The position numbers and the translations under genes are program-made. A DNA stretch of 64,000 nucleotides from Mycolicibacterium frederiksbergense. Its GTDB lineage: Bacteria > Actinomycetota > Actinomycetes > Mycobacteriales > Mycobacteriaceae. Shown piece by piece: positions 15,090 to 23,824 of this stretch (its first letter is position 1; each line of letters starts with the position of its first letter). Under the pieces are notes generated by a model. That model was not told the DNA's origin. It saw nothing but the letters and a program-made list of their open reading frames with translations, and did no database searches. The stretch is from NCBI RefSeq assembly GCF_012223425.1, contig NZ_CP038797.1, positions 63,353-127,352 of the forward strand. The letters run 5' to 3'.

Positions 15090-18000
15090 ATGGCCGCAAC
15101 GCTTACCGCCGCTCGATCCGCCGTCCAGGCAGTGCACGCCCTCCAGACCTTGAAGCCCGGGACTTCTCCCACGCCCGACCAGCGCGCCGCTTTGGCAGGA
15201 TTTCCCGGATGGGGCGCGGCAGCACCGTTGTTCGATCCGCAACCCGCCAAGTCGTGGGCGGCGCTGGCCGACGAACTCGACGACCTCGATCCCACCGCGA
15301 TGAATGCCGCAGCCCGCGTGGTCGACACCTCGGTCTACACGCCTCCCGCGCTGATCGAGCACATCTACCACCTGCTGCGCCAGGCCGGCTTCCGTGGCGG
15401 CAACGTGCTGGATCTGGGTTGCGGAAACGCCCGGTTTCTGACCCACGCCCCGGCTGACCTTCCGATCACCTACACCGGGGTCGAGGTCGACCCGACCACC
15501 GCAGCCATCGCCGCGGCTCTGCATCCGGCAGCCACGATCATCGCCGACCGCCTACAGGATGTGTCCATGCCCGCCAACCGCTTTGACGCCGCGGTGGGCA
15601 ACGTGCCGTTCTCCTCGGCCAACGTCCACGACTCGGCGATCGCGTTCTACGGTCCTCTGCACGAGTACTTCCTCGTCCGCGCGGTGCGCGCGGTCCGTCC
15701 GGGCGGCTACGTGGTGATGGCGACCTCGCGTCATACCGTGGACTCCGCCAACGGCCTGTCCTACTCGGTGCGATCGCACGCCGATCTCATGGCGGCAATC
15801 CGACTGCCTTCGGGGTACTTCGCCGCCGAAGGCACCGCTGTGGTCGCCGACGTGCTGGTGCTACGCGTGCGCGACACCGACGAGCCGCGCCAGGGCTGGG
15901 ATGCCCGCCAGCCCTGCGACACCCTCACCGGCACCGATCAGCGGGGCCACCGCGCCCAAGCTCGCATCAGTGCGTTCTGGGGGGCGCACCCGCAACTGGT
16001 CGCGGGCACCATGCGGGTCACCGGGTATCACCAGAACCCGCTCACCGTGGACTGCGATGACCCCGACACCGCGGTCGCCGACGCCTTCACCGCGGCCCAG
16101 CCGCTACTACTGCCCTACCCGGCGGCAAGCGACGCGATCCATGCGTTCGCCGACGTCGCTCTGACCGACGCCGAGGGCCGCAAGGAGGGGTCGTTTCATC
16201 TCGTCAACGGCGAGATGGTCCGCGTGGTGGACGGCCATCTGCAGGCCGTCAACCGGGCGAGCAAGGAACTGTATTCCCTCGTCGCGCTGCGCGACGCGGC
16301 CGTGGCACTCCTTGCCGCGGAGGCGAACTGGGACACCTCAGATGCCACCCTGGCTCCCCTGCGCGCAGCCTGCCTGCAGGCGTACCTGGCCTACGTCGAG
16401 CGCTTCGGCCCCCTCAACCGCGGCACTCTGATTGAGGGCAAGGTCGACCCCGACACCGGCCTGCCCAAGCTGAGCTGGCGTGTCCCGACGATGGGCGGAT
16501 TCCGCGGCGACCCCGATTCGGCGAAAGTCTTCGCACTCGAGAAGTTCGATCAGGACACCGGCGAGGCCGCGCCGGCGCCGATCCTGCAGCGGCGCGTGAA
16601 CCAGCGCCCGGTGCCCATCACGCGGGCCGACACCCCCGGTGAGGCCATGGCCGCAACCCTGGGCGAGGGGCGCGGCTTGGACATGGCGCGCATCGCCGAG
16701 CTGCTGGGGCTGCCCACTGCCGAGGACGCGTTCACCGCTTTGGGCGATCTGGCCTACCGCGATCCGACGACCGGACGGGTCCACTCGGCCCGCGACTACC
16801 TGTGCGGCAACGTGCGCACCAAGCTCCAAGATGCGCTCGCCGCGGCCGCGACCGACGCCTCCTATGAGCGCAACGTCGCCGCACTGCAGCAGGTGCAGCC
16901 GCGGTGGCTGGGCCGCGACGAGGTGCGGATCGAACTCGGTTCCCCGTGGGTGACGCCCCGCGACATCGAGGACTTCTGCCGCGAGGTGTTCGGGGCGAGC
17001 TATGTGAAGGTCCACCACATCGCACCGCTGGCGGCATGGGAGGTCGACGGCAATGCCCACGCCATCTCCCCCGACGCGAAGATCACCTACACCACGACCC
17101 GCAAGACCGCCTTCGACCTGCTCCAGGCCGGACTCAATAGCTCCTCGCCCACCGTCTACGACGAGGTGTACGACTCCGCCACTCACAGCTCCCGGCGGGT
17201 CCGAAACGCCGACGAAACCGAGGCGGCGTTGGCGGCACTTGCGGCCATCGAACAGCGCTTCTCGCTGTGGATTTGGGAGTCACCGCAGCGCGAGCAGCGC
17301 ATCCTGGACCGCTACAACCACGCAATGAACTCCCATGTGCTGCGCCGCGACGACGGGTCCTACCTGACGTTCCCGGGGCTGGCCGATGACCTCAAGCTCT
17401 GGTGGTGGCAGCGCGACTTCGTCGACCGCGCATTGTCGGTGCCCGTCGCCTTCGCCGCCCACCAAGTCGGCCTTGGGAAGACCCGCACCGCCATTGCGCT
17501 GTGCATGACGTTGCGGCAATTCGGAATCGCAAACAGGCCACTGTATTTGGTCCCAAACCATCTTATTGAGCAAGCTCAAAGGGAGGCCTTGCAAACGGCC
17601 CCGTCAGGCAAGATCCTGGTGATCACCCGCGAGGACCTGACCCGCTACGGCCGGCGCCTCTTTGCCGCACGCTGCGCCACCGGCGATTGGGACCTGGTCA
17701 TCATGACCCACGAGACGTTTTCTTCCTTGCCGGTTCCCGCGCAGGTCGAAAGGGATTGGCTCGACGACCAGTTGGCCGAGCTGGAGGACTACCAACGCAG
17801 CCAAGGCGCGACCGGCAAGCGCATTGCCGCGGCGGTGCGCTCACTGGAAGGTCGCATCGAGAAGTTGCGCGACACCGCCACCGATCCAGACGTGATCACG
17901 TTCGACATGCTGGGTATCGACTACTTGGCTGTCGACGAGGCCGACCGCTTCCGCCGACTCCCTGTCACGACCCGCGCGGAGGGGTTCAGCCTCGGCGCTT

Positions 18001-19778
18001 CCAAGCGCGCCACCGACCTGCTGCTGAAGTTGTCGATGCTGCGCCGCGACAAGGGTTCCCGCCCCTACGCGAGCATGTTCACAGGCACCCCTTACACCAA
18101 CACATTGGCCGAAGCCTTTGTCTGGCACCGCTTCTGTGACCCTGACCGGCTCGACGAAGCCGGTCTCGGACACTTCGATGCGTGGGCTGCCCAGTTCGTC
18201 CGCTACGAAACGCTGATCGAGGTCAGCCCCGACGGCTCCGGGTTCCGCAGCAAGCGCCGCCCGACCGTGATTCAGAACGTGCCTGAACTCCGATCCATGA
18301 TCGGAGCGTTCATGTCGATGGTCCACAGCTCGATGACGGACCTGCCGTTGCCGACCCCGCATCAGCACACCATCGTCGTTGAGCCGACGGACAACACCCG
18401 CACGTTCATGAGCGAACTGGTGCGCCGCGCCGACGATCTGCGGGCGCGCCGCGTTGGCCCGGAGACCGACAACATGCTGGCGATCTGCGGTGATGGACGC
18501 AAGGTAGCCCTGGATCCCAACCTGGTCGGCTTCTGCGAGACCGCCCCCAAACTGGAGGTGGTCGCTGAGAACGTCGCGGCGATCTATCACCGCAGCCGCG
18601 ACGCGGTCTACGCCGATTCCGCGCGCCCCGGCGCGTTCCAGTTGGTGCTGTGCGACTTGGGAACCCCACACCCAGACGACGCCCAGAGCTACGGCCGGAT
18701 CCGCGAGGGACTACTCGCCCGGGGCGTTCCGGCTGACCGGATCCGCTTCATTCACGAGGCGACCAATTCCAAGGCCCGCGAGGCACTGTTTGCAGCATGC
18801 CGCGATGGCCGGGTGTCGGTTCTGGTGGGCTCCACACCGAAGGTCGGTGTAGGCACCAACATTCAGAACCGCATGATCGCCCTGCACCACGTGGATCCCA
18901 CCTGGACTGCCCGCGACTGGGATCAGCGCAACGGCCGCGGGATCCGCACCGGCAATCTGCATGACGACATCGACATCTACTGCTATGCGGTGTCGGGATC
19001 GTTTGACGCCTACATGTTCCAGCTCGCCGAGCGCAAGAGCCGGGGTTTCGAGCAGCTGTACCGCACGGATAGCGACGCGCGGGAAATCGAGGACCTGGGC
19101 GATGGCACGTTGAGTTTCGGGGAACTGAAGGCCGCGGCCGCGGGCAACTCGCTTCTGCTGCGCCAGCATCAGCTCCAGGTGAGGGTGCGCAAGCTGCGCC
19201 TCACGCATCTGACGGCACGCCAGAACGTCAACGCCGCCTTGTACGCAGCGTCGGAGGCGGACCGCCGCGCCGATGCACTGCAGGAACGTGCCGACCGCCT
19301 GGCCGAACTCGTCGACTATCTCCCCCAGCTCCCGCCGCTGGATCTGGCGCGCTGCGCTGAGAACGCGGCGTCGGACAACGGCCACCGTGCCCGGTACTCC
19401 AGCGGGCCGCTGCTGGTCGCGATCGTCGCAGAGCGCGGCGATCACCACCTGAAGGTCAGCTTCGGCTACCACCCGCTGTGGACGCAGGTGTTGCCCGCCA
19501 AGGTGCGCCGCCGCGGCGCCCAGGACGTCGCCGAGTGGACTCATCAGTTGGTGCGCGCCTGGCTCGATGGTGCGGCCGCTGAGCGCCGACAGGCCCTCAC
19601 CCGGGCCGACGATGCCCGTCACAGCGCGGCGCAATCGCGGGCCGCGGCTGAAGCGACGGATCTGTCCGCACCGGCGGAACTGGTCGCCGCCGAAGCTGAG
19701 CTGGCCGAGGTGACCGCCACGATCCAGGCGGAGATCCTTGACGCCGGCGAGGCACCGCGCGGGGAGGAGGCGGCCTGA
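15090..19778 (+). CDS. Giant DNA methylase-SNF2/DEAD helicase protein (DarB-like)
   Basis: 1,562 aa. The N-terminal domain has an adenine-methylase-like S-adenosylmethionine motif VLDLGCGNARF (about residue 107) and NVPF (about 169) in place of NPPF/NPPY. A helicase follows: Walker A HQVGLGKT (about 790), Walker B VDEAD (about 948), FTGTPYTN (motif III), and VGVGTNIQNR with QRNGRGIR (motifs V and VI, about 1279). The C-terminus is a coiled coil. Such methylase-helicase fusions (DarB of phage P1 is the known case) are carried by phages and conjugative elements; DarB protects incoming DNA from restriction. Start 15090 is chosen over the longer open frame because it follows the conserved leader and its AAAGG. 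Whether NVPF permits methylation is unclear. Confidence 0.85.
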   Translation: MAATLTAARSAVQAVHALQTLKPGTSPTPDQRAALAGFPGWGAAAPLFDPQPAKSWAALADELDDLDPTAMNAAARVVDTSVYTPPALIEHIYHLLRQAGFRGGNVLDLGCGNARFLTHAPADLPITYTGVEVDPTTAAIAAALHPAATIIADRLQDVSMPANRFDAAVGNVPFSSANVHDSAIAFYGPLHEYFLVRAVRAVRPGGYVVMATSRHTVDSANGLSYSVRSHADLMAAIRLPSGYFAAEGTAVVADVLVLRVRDTDEPRQGWDARQPCDTLTGTDQRGHRAQARISAFWGAHPQLVAGTMRVTGYHQNPLTVDCDDPDTAVADAFTAAQPLLLPYPAASDAIHAFADVALTDAEGRKEGSFHLVNGEMVRVVDGHLQAVNRASKELYSLVALRDAAVALLAAEANWDTSDATLAPLRAACLQAYLAYVERFGPLNRGTLIEGKVDPDTGLPKLSWRVPTMGGFRGDPDSAKVFALEKFDQDTGEAAPAPILQRRVNQRPVPITRADTPGEAMAATLGEGRGLDMARIAELLGLPTAEDAFTALGDLAYRDPTTGRVHSARDYLCGNVRTKLQDALAAAATDASYERNVAALQQVQPRWLGRDEVRIELGSPWVTPRDIEDFCREVFGASYVKVHHIAPLAAWEVDGNAHAISPDAKITYTTTRKTAFDLLQAGLNSSSPTVYDEVYDSATHSSRRVRNADETEAALAALAAIEQRFSLWIWESPQREQRILDRYNHAMNSHVLRRDDGSYLTFPGLADDLKLWWWQRDFVDRALSVPVAFAAHQVGLGKTRTAIALCMTLRQFGIANRPLYLVPNHLIEQAQREALQTAPSGKILVITREDLTRYGRRLFAARCATGDWDLVIMTHETFSSLPVPAQVERDWLDDQLAELEDYQRSQGATGKRIAAAVRSLEGRIEKLRDTATDPDVITFDMLGIDYLAVDEADRFRRLPVTTRAEGFSLGASKRATDLLLKLSMLRRDKGSRPYASMFTGTPYTNTLAEAFVWHRFCDPDRLDEAGLGHFDAWAAQFVRYETLIEVSPDGSGFRSKRRPTVIQNVPELRSMIGAFMSMVHSSMTDLPLPTPHQHTIVVEPTDNTRTFMSELVRRADDLRARRVGPETDNMLAICGDGRKVALDPNLVGFCETAPKLEVVAENVAAIYHRSRDAVYADSARPGAFQLVLCDLGTPHPDDAQSYGRIREGLLARGVPADRIRFIHEATNSKAREALFAACRDGRVSVLVGSTPKVGVGTNIQNRMIALHHVDPTWTARDWDQRNGRGIRTGNLHDDIDIYCYAVSGSFDAYMFQLAERKSRGFEQLYRTDSDAREIEDLGDGTLSFGELKAAAAGNSLLLRQHQLQVRVRKLRLTHLTARQNVNAALYAASEADRRADALQERADRLAELVDYLPQLPPLDLARCAENAASDNGHRARYSSGPLLVAIVAERGDHHLKVSFGYHPLWTQVLPAKVRRRGAQDVAEWTHQLVRAWLDGAAAERRQALTRADDARHSAAQSRAAAEATDLSAPAELVAAEAELAEVTATIQAEILDAGEAPRGEEAA

Positions 19779-19831
19779 CCCGCGCTGGTGGGGCGCGCCG
19801 GCATCGTGCGCCCCACCAGCCCGGCACGGCT

Positions 19832-19855
19832 GGACCTGCACTGATAGCACGTCCC
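19832..19855 (-). repeat. 24-bp intergenic GGGACRTG motif, copy b
   Basis: Minus strand GGGACGTGCTAT, four free bases, GCAGGTCC. It lies between the methylase-helicase gene and the next plus-strand gene, against the direction of transcription. Confidence 0.68.
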
Positions 19856-19916
19856 TGCCACTGCCCGCACGCGATACGCTCGACGACGTGACGGGCGCGG
19901 TGCATAGGGCTACGAC

Positions 19917-20864
19917 ATGGTGAAGCGCAAAGGCCTCCCGTGGGCCCCCACGTCCGTTCCCGACATGCGACGGCAGTGGTGTGACGCTCTCGATGCCCTT
20001 GTCGCACATCAATCGTCGGCGTTGGAGGAGCCCACCGATCCCGCACTCGGCGGTTCTCGCCGCTTGCAACGCATGCAGGCCAAGCTGGCCGAGTCCCTGA
20101 CCCAGATGAGCGCCGAGTCCGGGGCGATCCGCAGCGCCGAGCTGTTCTGGGTAAGCCGCGACATGGTGGACGTCGCCCTCGACGCCGCCGATTCGCTGCC
20201 CGAGTGGACGCCTGCGATCGCCGCGCCGTGCCCCACCGGGGTGCTCTGTTGGGCCAAGCCCGCCGGCGACGTTCCGTGGAACGCATTGAGCGCCGATGAC
20301 CCGGCCGAGGTGACGTGGGACGGGCTGTGGTGGTGGTCGCGCCCAGATGGAGTACTCCAGCTGCAACCGCTATCGCGGCTGGCAAAGAACCCCGAGCTAC
20401 TGGCGCCCTACCAGGTGACCTCACCGCTGTGGGCAACCAACCCGACCCTGATGGTGCAGCCGCTGATTCCCCGTACTGCCGAGGTGGCCGGCGCGGCCGA
20501 CGCGTCCCCTCTGGTGAGCATCGTGGGCGCGGCGTGGCTGCTGATGGGGCAGCCGACCGTCGCCGCGACCCGAGCGCTGGAGACCCCTTCACGGGGCCGC
20601 CAAGAGGGTCCGGCGGACGGGGAGGCTGACCCTGATCAGGTCAGCATCATCGAGTTGCGCCGGCCGATGAGCCCGCCGCGAGAGGGCGACGGTTCCTCGA
20701 CTGACCGCCAGTATCACCACCGCTGGTGGGTTGGCGGGCACTGGCGTCAGCAGGCGTGCGGCCCCAACCACGCGGATCGACGCCCGAAGTGGATCGCTCC
20801 GTACGTCAAGGGTCCCGACGGTGCCCCGTTGAAGAAGGACCGCGTCTACCTGTGGCGCCGGTAG
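19917..20864 (+). CDS. Unknown 315-aa plasmid protein downstream of the methylase-helicase
   Basis: MVKRKGLPWAPTSVPDMRRQWCDALDAL..., tryptophan-rich in the middle (EVTWDGLWWWSRPDGVLQLQPL) and ending in a basic Trp/His/Cys segment (HHRWWVGGHWRQQACGPNHADRRPKWIAPYVKGPDG). That end resembles the C-terminal module of actinobacterial plasmid and phage proteins in which a short zinc or nucleic-acid-binding tail follows. I do not recognise the family. It lies 138 nt after the methylase-helicase on the same strand. Its 3' end overlaps the convergent 122-aa gene by 59 nt. Confidence 0.78.
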   Translation: MVKRKGLPWAPTSVPDMRRQWCDALDALVAHQSSALEEPTDPALGGSRRLQRMQAKLAESLTQMSAESGAIRSAELFWVSRDMVDVALDAADSLPEWTPAIAAPCPTGVLCWAKPAGDVPWNALSADDPAEVTWDGLWWWSRPDGVLQLQPLSRLAKNPELLAPYQVTSPLWATNPTLMVQPLIPRTAEVAGAADASPLVSIVGAAWLLMGQPTVAATRALETPSRGRQEGPADGEADPDQVSIIELRRPMSPPREGDGSSTDRQYHHRWWVGGHWRQQACGPNHADRRPKWIAPYVKGPDGAPLKKDRVYLWRR

Positions 20865-21174
20865 GGCCCTCGCTGTCGTGCTCGGCGCCCTCGATCACCG
20901 CGGGTGGCTGTTCCCATGAGCGGTGGATGCTGGCCAGTTCCCGGCGTCGCCGCGCTTCGCGGAGGTACTCGATGCCGCGCTCGACGAGCGATCCACGGAA
21001 TGGGTCTTCACGCAGGCCCGCCATGTTTTCGGTGACGAGCTTGTGCACCAGCTCTTTCGGCGCCAAACCGTAGGCCGCGCAGACGGCCTTGAACTCATCA
21101 ACGACGTCGTCTCCGACCAGTTCGAAGACGGTACCGATCCGCGGAGTGTTCGGGGCCCTCTTGCGGCGGCTCAT
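20806..21174 (-). CDS. Small basic protein of unknown function (122 aa)
   Basis: MSRRKRAPNTPRIGTVFELVGDDVVDEFKAVCAAYGLAPKELVHKLVTENMAGLREDPFRGSLVERGIEYLREARRRREL. The first 60 residues look like a short ribbon-helix-helix-type segment (VVDEFKAVCAAYGLAPKELVHKLVTENMAGL) followed by charged helices, so DNA binding is possible. The 3' end overlaps the convergent 315-aa gene. Copy c of the 24-bp motif lies in the 51-bp gap upstream. Confidence 0.66.
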   Translation of the reverse strand: MSRRKRAPNTPRIGTVFELVGDDVVDEFKAVCAAYGLAPKELVHKLVTENMAGLREDPFRGSLVERGIEYLREARRRRELASIHRSWEQPPAVIEGAEHDSEGPTGATGRRGPSSTGHRRDP

Positions 21175-21204
21175 CGGCGCGTCACCGGCCTCCCGGGTCT
21201 CGCG

Positions 21205-21228
21205 GGGACGTGCCGTATCCGCTGGTCA
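21205..21228 (+). repeat. 24-bp intergenic GGGACRTG motif, copy c
   Basis: Plus strand GGGACGTGCCGT, four free bases, GCTGGTCA. It lies between two minus-strand genes and touches the stop codon of the 110-aa gene (21226). Confidence 0.7.
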
Positions 21229-21558
21229 TGAGCCTTTGGCTGACCGGTTTGGCGCCTCGTTGTCCCGAGGGGCGATGGTGATGGTGGTCTTGTAGCCTTC
21301 CGGCACCACCATCACCGCGGCGGCCGGGTGCAGCGCTACGGAGAACTCGCCGAGCCTGAGCACCAGCAGCGGTTTGGTCATCGACTTCGCCGGCGGAAAC
21401 AGCAGTGGCCCGGTGAGCGTGTTGCGGCCGCGGCGCACGGCGATGATCTGCCCGGCGTGCGCGGTCGACAGCGCCCCGACGTTGATCTCGTAGGGGCCCA
21501 GATCCGGCACGGGCTGCAGCCGCCTCGATCGCCGAACGGTTCCCAGGGCCATCCTCAT
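21226..21558 (-). CDS. Unknown beta-rich protein (110 aa)
   Basis: MRMALGTVRRSRRLQPVPDLGPYEINVGALSTAHAGQIIAVRRGRNTLTGPLLFPPAKS..., an alternating hydrophobic pattern typical of a small beta-barrel; no family recognised. Its ATG overlaps the stop of the winged-helix gene that has been split by the IS element, so it was translationally coupled to it. With the IS in place the upstream promoter may no longer reach it, and it may now depend on read-through. Confidence 0.68.
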   Translation of the reverse strand: MRMALGTVRRSRRLQPVPDLGPYEINVGALSTAHAGQIIAVRRGRNTLTGPLLFPPAKSMTKPLLVLRLGEFSVALHPAAAVMVVPEGYKTTITIAPRDNEAPNRSAKGS

Positions 21559-21628
21559 GAGACCCTGCCCGCTTCAGTGAGCCGGTAGAGCCAGGCCGTG
21601 CTCGCCGGCCGGTGTTGACGTTCGACTA

Positions 21629-22771
21629 GTGGTCTGTCTGTGAATTAATTTGGTAGTTTGTAGTATGCCTGTTATGACAGCTGTCGCGTTGCCGGTCAGT
21701 GATGCGCAGCGTGCGGAGTTGGAGCGGATGGCGGCCTCGACGTCGTTGCCGCATCGGCAAGTGGTGCAGGCGCAGGCGCTGCTGTGGGCTGCTGACGGGG
21801 TGGCTAACGAGCAGATCGCGCGGCGCAGCGGTGTGGACTCGGACACGGTGCGGCGCTGGCGTTCCAGGTTCGCCCAGGAGGGGATCGAGGGGGTGGGCCG
21901 GATCGCCAAAGGGCGTGGACGTAAGTCGAGTCTGCCGGCGGGCACGGTCGAAGAAGTATTGAGGCTGACCCATCAGGGGCGACCTGCCGACGGCTCGACG
22001 CATTGGAGTACCCGCACGTTGGCTGCCCGGGTCGGGATCGGCAAGGACTCGGTGGCCAAGATCTGGGCCGATCACAAGCTCAAGCCGTGGAAGGTCGAAA
22101 CCTTCAAGGTCAGCAACGATCCGCGGTTTGAGGAGAAGCTGGTCGATGTCGTTGGGCTGTACATGAATCCACCCGCGCGGGCGGTGGTGTTCAGCTTCGA
22201 TGAGAAAACCCAGTGCCAGGCGTTGGACCGTACTCAACCATCGTTGCCGATGAAGGCCGGCCGCGCCGGAACCATGACCCATGACTACAAGCGCAACGGC
22301 ACCATCGACTTGTTCGCCGCGATGAACGTCGCTACCGGCGAGGTCCTGACCGACCTGCGCAAAGGCCACACCGGTGCGGACGTGTTGCGGTTCTTCAAGC
22401 AGATCGACGCCAGCGTCGCGCGTGGACTCTCTGTACACGTCGTTCTGGATAACCTGTCAGCGCATTCCACGCCTGAGATCGCGAAGTGGTTGGCGCACAA
22501 GGATCGTCGCCGCTGGCACATGCATCCCACCCCGACCTCGAGCTCGTGGCTGAACCTGATCGAGCGATGGTTCAAAGAACTCACCGACAAACGTTTGCGC
22601 CGCGGAACCTTCACCAGCGTCGCCGAACTCTCCGAAGCCATCATCGCCTGGGCCACCCATTGGAACGCCGATCCCAAACCCTTCATCTGGAAAGCCCCCG
22701 CCGAGGACATCATCACCAAAGTCCGACGCGGCAGAGCCTCTCTCCACCAGGTCAATACGCAGACGGACCAC
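21629..22771 (+). mobile_element. IS630-family insertion sequence
   Basis: 1,143 bp flanked by a TA duplication (21627-21628 and 22772-22773), the IS630 signature. The terminal inverted repeats begin GTGGTCTGTCTG on the left and GTGGTCCGTCTG (reverse complement) on the right. It inserted into a winged-helix regulator gene. Confidence 0.9.
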
Positions 22772-22774
22772 TAG
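21665..22774 (+). CDS. IS630-family transposase
   Basis: 369 aa. The N-terminal helix-turn-helix domains (LWAADGVANEQIARRSGVDSDTVRRWRSRF; TLAARVGIGKDSVAKIW) bind the IS ends. The DDE catalytic residues are visible: Asp in VFSFDEKTQ, Asp in HVVLDNLSAH and Glu in WLNLIERWF. The stop codon TAG is completed by the target TA plus the next host base. ATG 21665 is taken as the start; TTG 21650 and ATG 21674 are alternatives. The frame is intact, so it is possibly active. Confidence 0.9.
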   Translation: MPVMTAVALPVSDAQRAELERMAASTSLPHRQVVQAQALLWAADGVANEQIARRSGVDSDTVRRWRSRFAQEGIEGVGRIAKGRGRKSSLPAGTVEEVLRLTHQGRPADGSTHWSTRTLAARVGIGKDSVAKIWADHKLKPWKVETFKVSNDPRFEEKLVDVVGLYMNPPARAVVFSFDEKTQCQALDRTQPSLPMKAGRAGTMTHDYKRNGTIDLFAAMNVATGEVLTDLRKGHTGADVLRFFKQIDASVARGLSVHVVLDNLSAHSTPEIAKWLAHKDRRRWHMHPTPTSSSWLNLIERWFKELTDKRLRRGTFTSVAELSEAIIAWATHWNADPKPFIWKAPAEDIITKVRRGRASLHQVNTQTDH

Positions 22775-22949
22775 GCCCTTGCGGGTCAGCCCGGCCAGGC
22801 CCCGTTGAACGCGGGAGCTGGGCCGGCCCACATCCATCGGCCGCAGCCACTTCTCGGGCGGGCTTCCGAGGTCGTGCAGCATCTCAAGGACCTCTTCCTC
22901 GGTCTCGGTCAGATTCACGGGAATGTTGTTGCTACTCACCGCTGCAGTC

Positions 22950-23324
22950 CTATCGAGAGTTGGAGGTGTGGTGGCGGATGAAGGCCGCGGTGTACACGCC
23001 GCTGAAGTCGAGTTGGAACTCGTAGCGCTCGCACGGATACCCCAGGCGTGCAGCCACGGGCCCCACATCCACGGGGTGGTTCGCCTGCGGCCGGGGCAGA
23101 GTCGGATGCGGCGGGGGAATCTCGTCGGGCAGCGCCGGAATGAGGTCGACGACTTCACCGAGCCCGGTCCATTCGCCGTCTGGGCTGAAACGCGGCTCGA
23201 ACACCACCCAGTTGGGTTGGCGCACGCATCCATCGGCGTCGCGCGCTTCGTAATGCGATCCGACGATTTGGCCCCATTGCTCGACATTCTTAGGCCTGAT
23301 CGCGTCAGCGATGTTGATCGTCAT
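22950..23324 (-). CDS. Unknown 124-aa protein
   Basis: MTINIADAIRPKNVEQWGQIVGSHYEARDADGCVRQPNWVVFEPRFSPDGEWTGLGEVVDLIPALPDEIPPPHP...HPVDVGPVAARLGYPCERYEFQLDFSGVYTAAFIR. A soluble single-domain protein without a family I can name. The start at 23324 is chosen over a much longer open frame because the upstream residues are Arg/Pro-rich shadow sequence. It ends 10 nt before the GTG of the split winged-helix gene, so it heads the same operon. Confidence 0.75.
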   Translation of the reverse strand: MTINIADAIRPKNVEQWGQIVGSHYEARDADGCVRQPNWVVFEPRFSPDGEWTGLGEVVDLIPALPDEIPPPHPTLPRPQANHPVDVGPVAARLGYPCERYEFQLDFSGVYTAAFIRHHTSNSR

Positions 23325-23496
23325 GTGCGCCTCCGTCTCTGTCGTGCCCGGCTGGCGATGCCGCGGCGCGGTCGTCGCTGCTGTGCCTCGCGGGTTGGAT
23401 ACCGATGTCGGCCGCGCCGCTGCGCAACGGGCGGCCTTGGGCGCGTCGGATCTGCCGTAGCAGCGCCACCGTGGTGGGCGTGTATGGCATTGGCAT
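23305..23496 (-). CDS. Small basic protein (63 aa)
   Basis: MPMPYTPTTVALLRQIRRAQGRPLRSGAADIGIQPARH... The first 25 residues look like a helix-turn-helix fragment; the rest is charged and disordered. AAAAGG lies 4 nt before the ATG, and the stop overlaps the next gene start by 20 nt. It fills an otherwise empty 215-bp gap on the coding strand. Moderate support only. Confidence 0.45.
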   Translation of the reverse strand: MPMPYTPTTVALLRQIRRAQGRPLRSGAADIGIQPARHSSDDRAAASPAGHDRDGGAHDDQHR

Positions 23497-23539
23497 GCAC
23501 CCTTTTCCGCACTCGTGCGCCCTGGTCCAGGGCGCAGCA

Positions 23540-23812
23540 TTAGGCCAAGCTGTCAAGAACACGCCGGTCTTCGGCGCGGTCGGCTTCGACGAGCGCGTAG
23601 TCCTCGCCGGCGTTCAGGAACGGTCGGCTTGGAACTGCCACGCTGCGCCGCGCGAGATCTCGCCCAAGAACCGACGCGGCCCACTGCTCACCGCGCCGGT
23701 CAAGCACCCGTAAACAGGTGTGCAGAACCGTCGGGTCCACGAACGGCGATCGCCGGGATTGCCCGCGGGCGCGCAACTCAACGAGTGTGGGTTCTGGCAA
23801 CTGGGTGATCAT
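23540..23812 (-). CDS. Unknown 90-aa protein
   Basis: MITQLPEPTLVELRARGQSRRSPFVDPTVLHTCLRVLDRRGEQWAASVLGRDLARRSVAVPSRPFLNAGEDYALVEADRAEDRRVLDSLA. A helical, charged protein with no recognised domain. It starts 12 nt after the stop of the 249-aa gene, so they probably form an operon reading 24574 toward 21226. Confidence 0.68.
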   Translation of the reverse strand: MITQLPEPTLVELRARGQSRRSPFVDPTVLHTCLRVLDRRGEQWAASVLGRDLARRSVAVPSRPFLNAGEDYALVEADRAEDRRVLDSLA

Positions 23813-23824
23813 CTGCCGTCCCTC

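Larger units (their letters stand above)
21555..22939 (-). pseudogene. Winged-helix DNA-binding protein gene split by an IS630-family element
   Basis: The N-terminal part (GTG 22939) reads MSSNNIPVNLTETEEEVLEMLHDLGSPPEKWLRPMDVG...GLTRKGLV and stops at the IS. The flank on the other side continues ERQHRPASTAWLYRLTEAGRVS and ends at 21555. Removing the IS and one TA duplication restores one frame of about 80 codons with a MarR/ArsR-like winged helix. The restored stop overlaps the ATG of the 110-aa gene by 4 nt, confirming that this was an intact operon. It was probably a transcription regulator. Confidence 0.82.

Noticed and set aside
18711..20366. 551-codon minus-strand frame opposite the methylase-helicase
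   Set aside because: It is the antisense shadow of a gene with clear methylase and helicase motifs; its sequence is Arg/Gly/His-rich with no domain.
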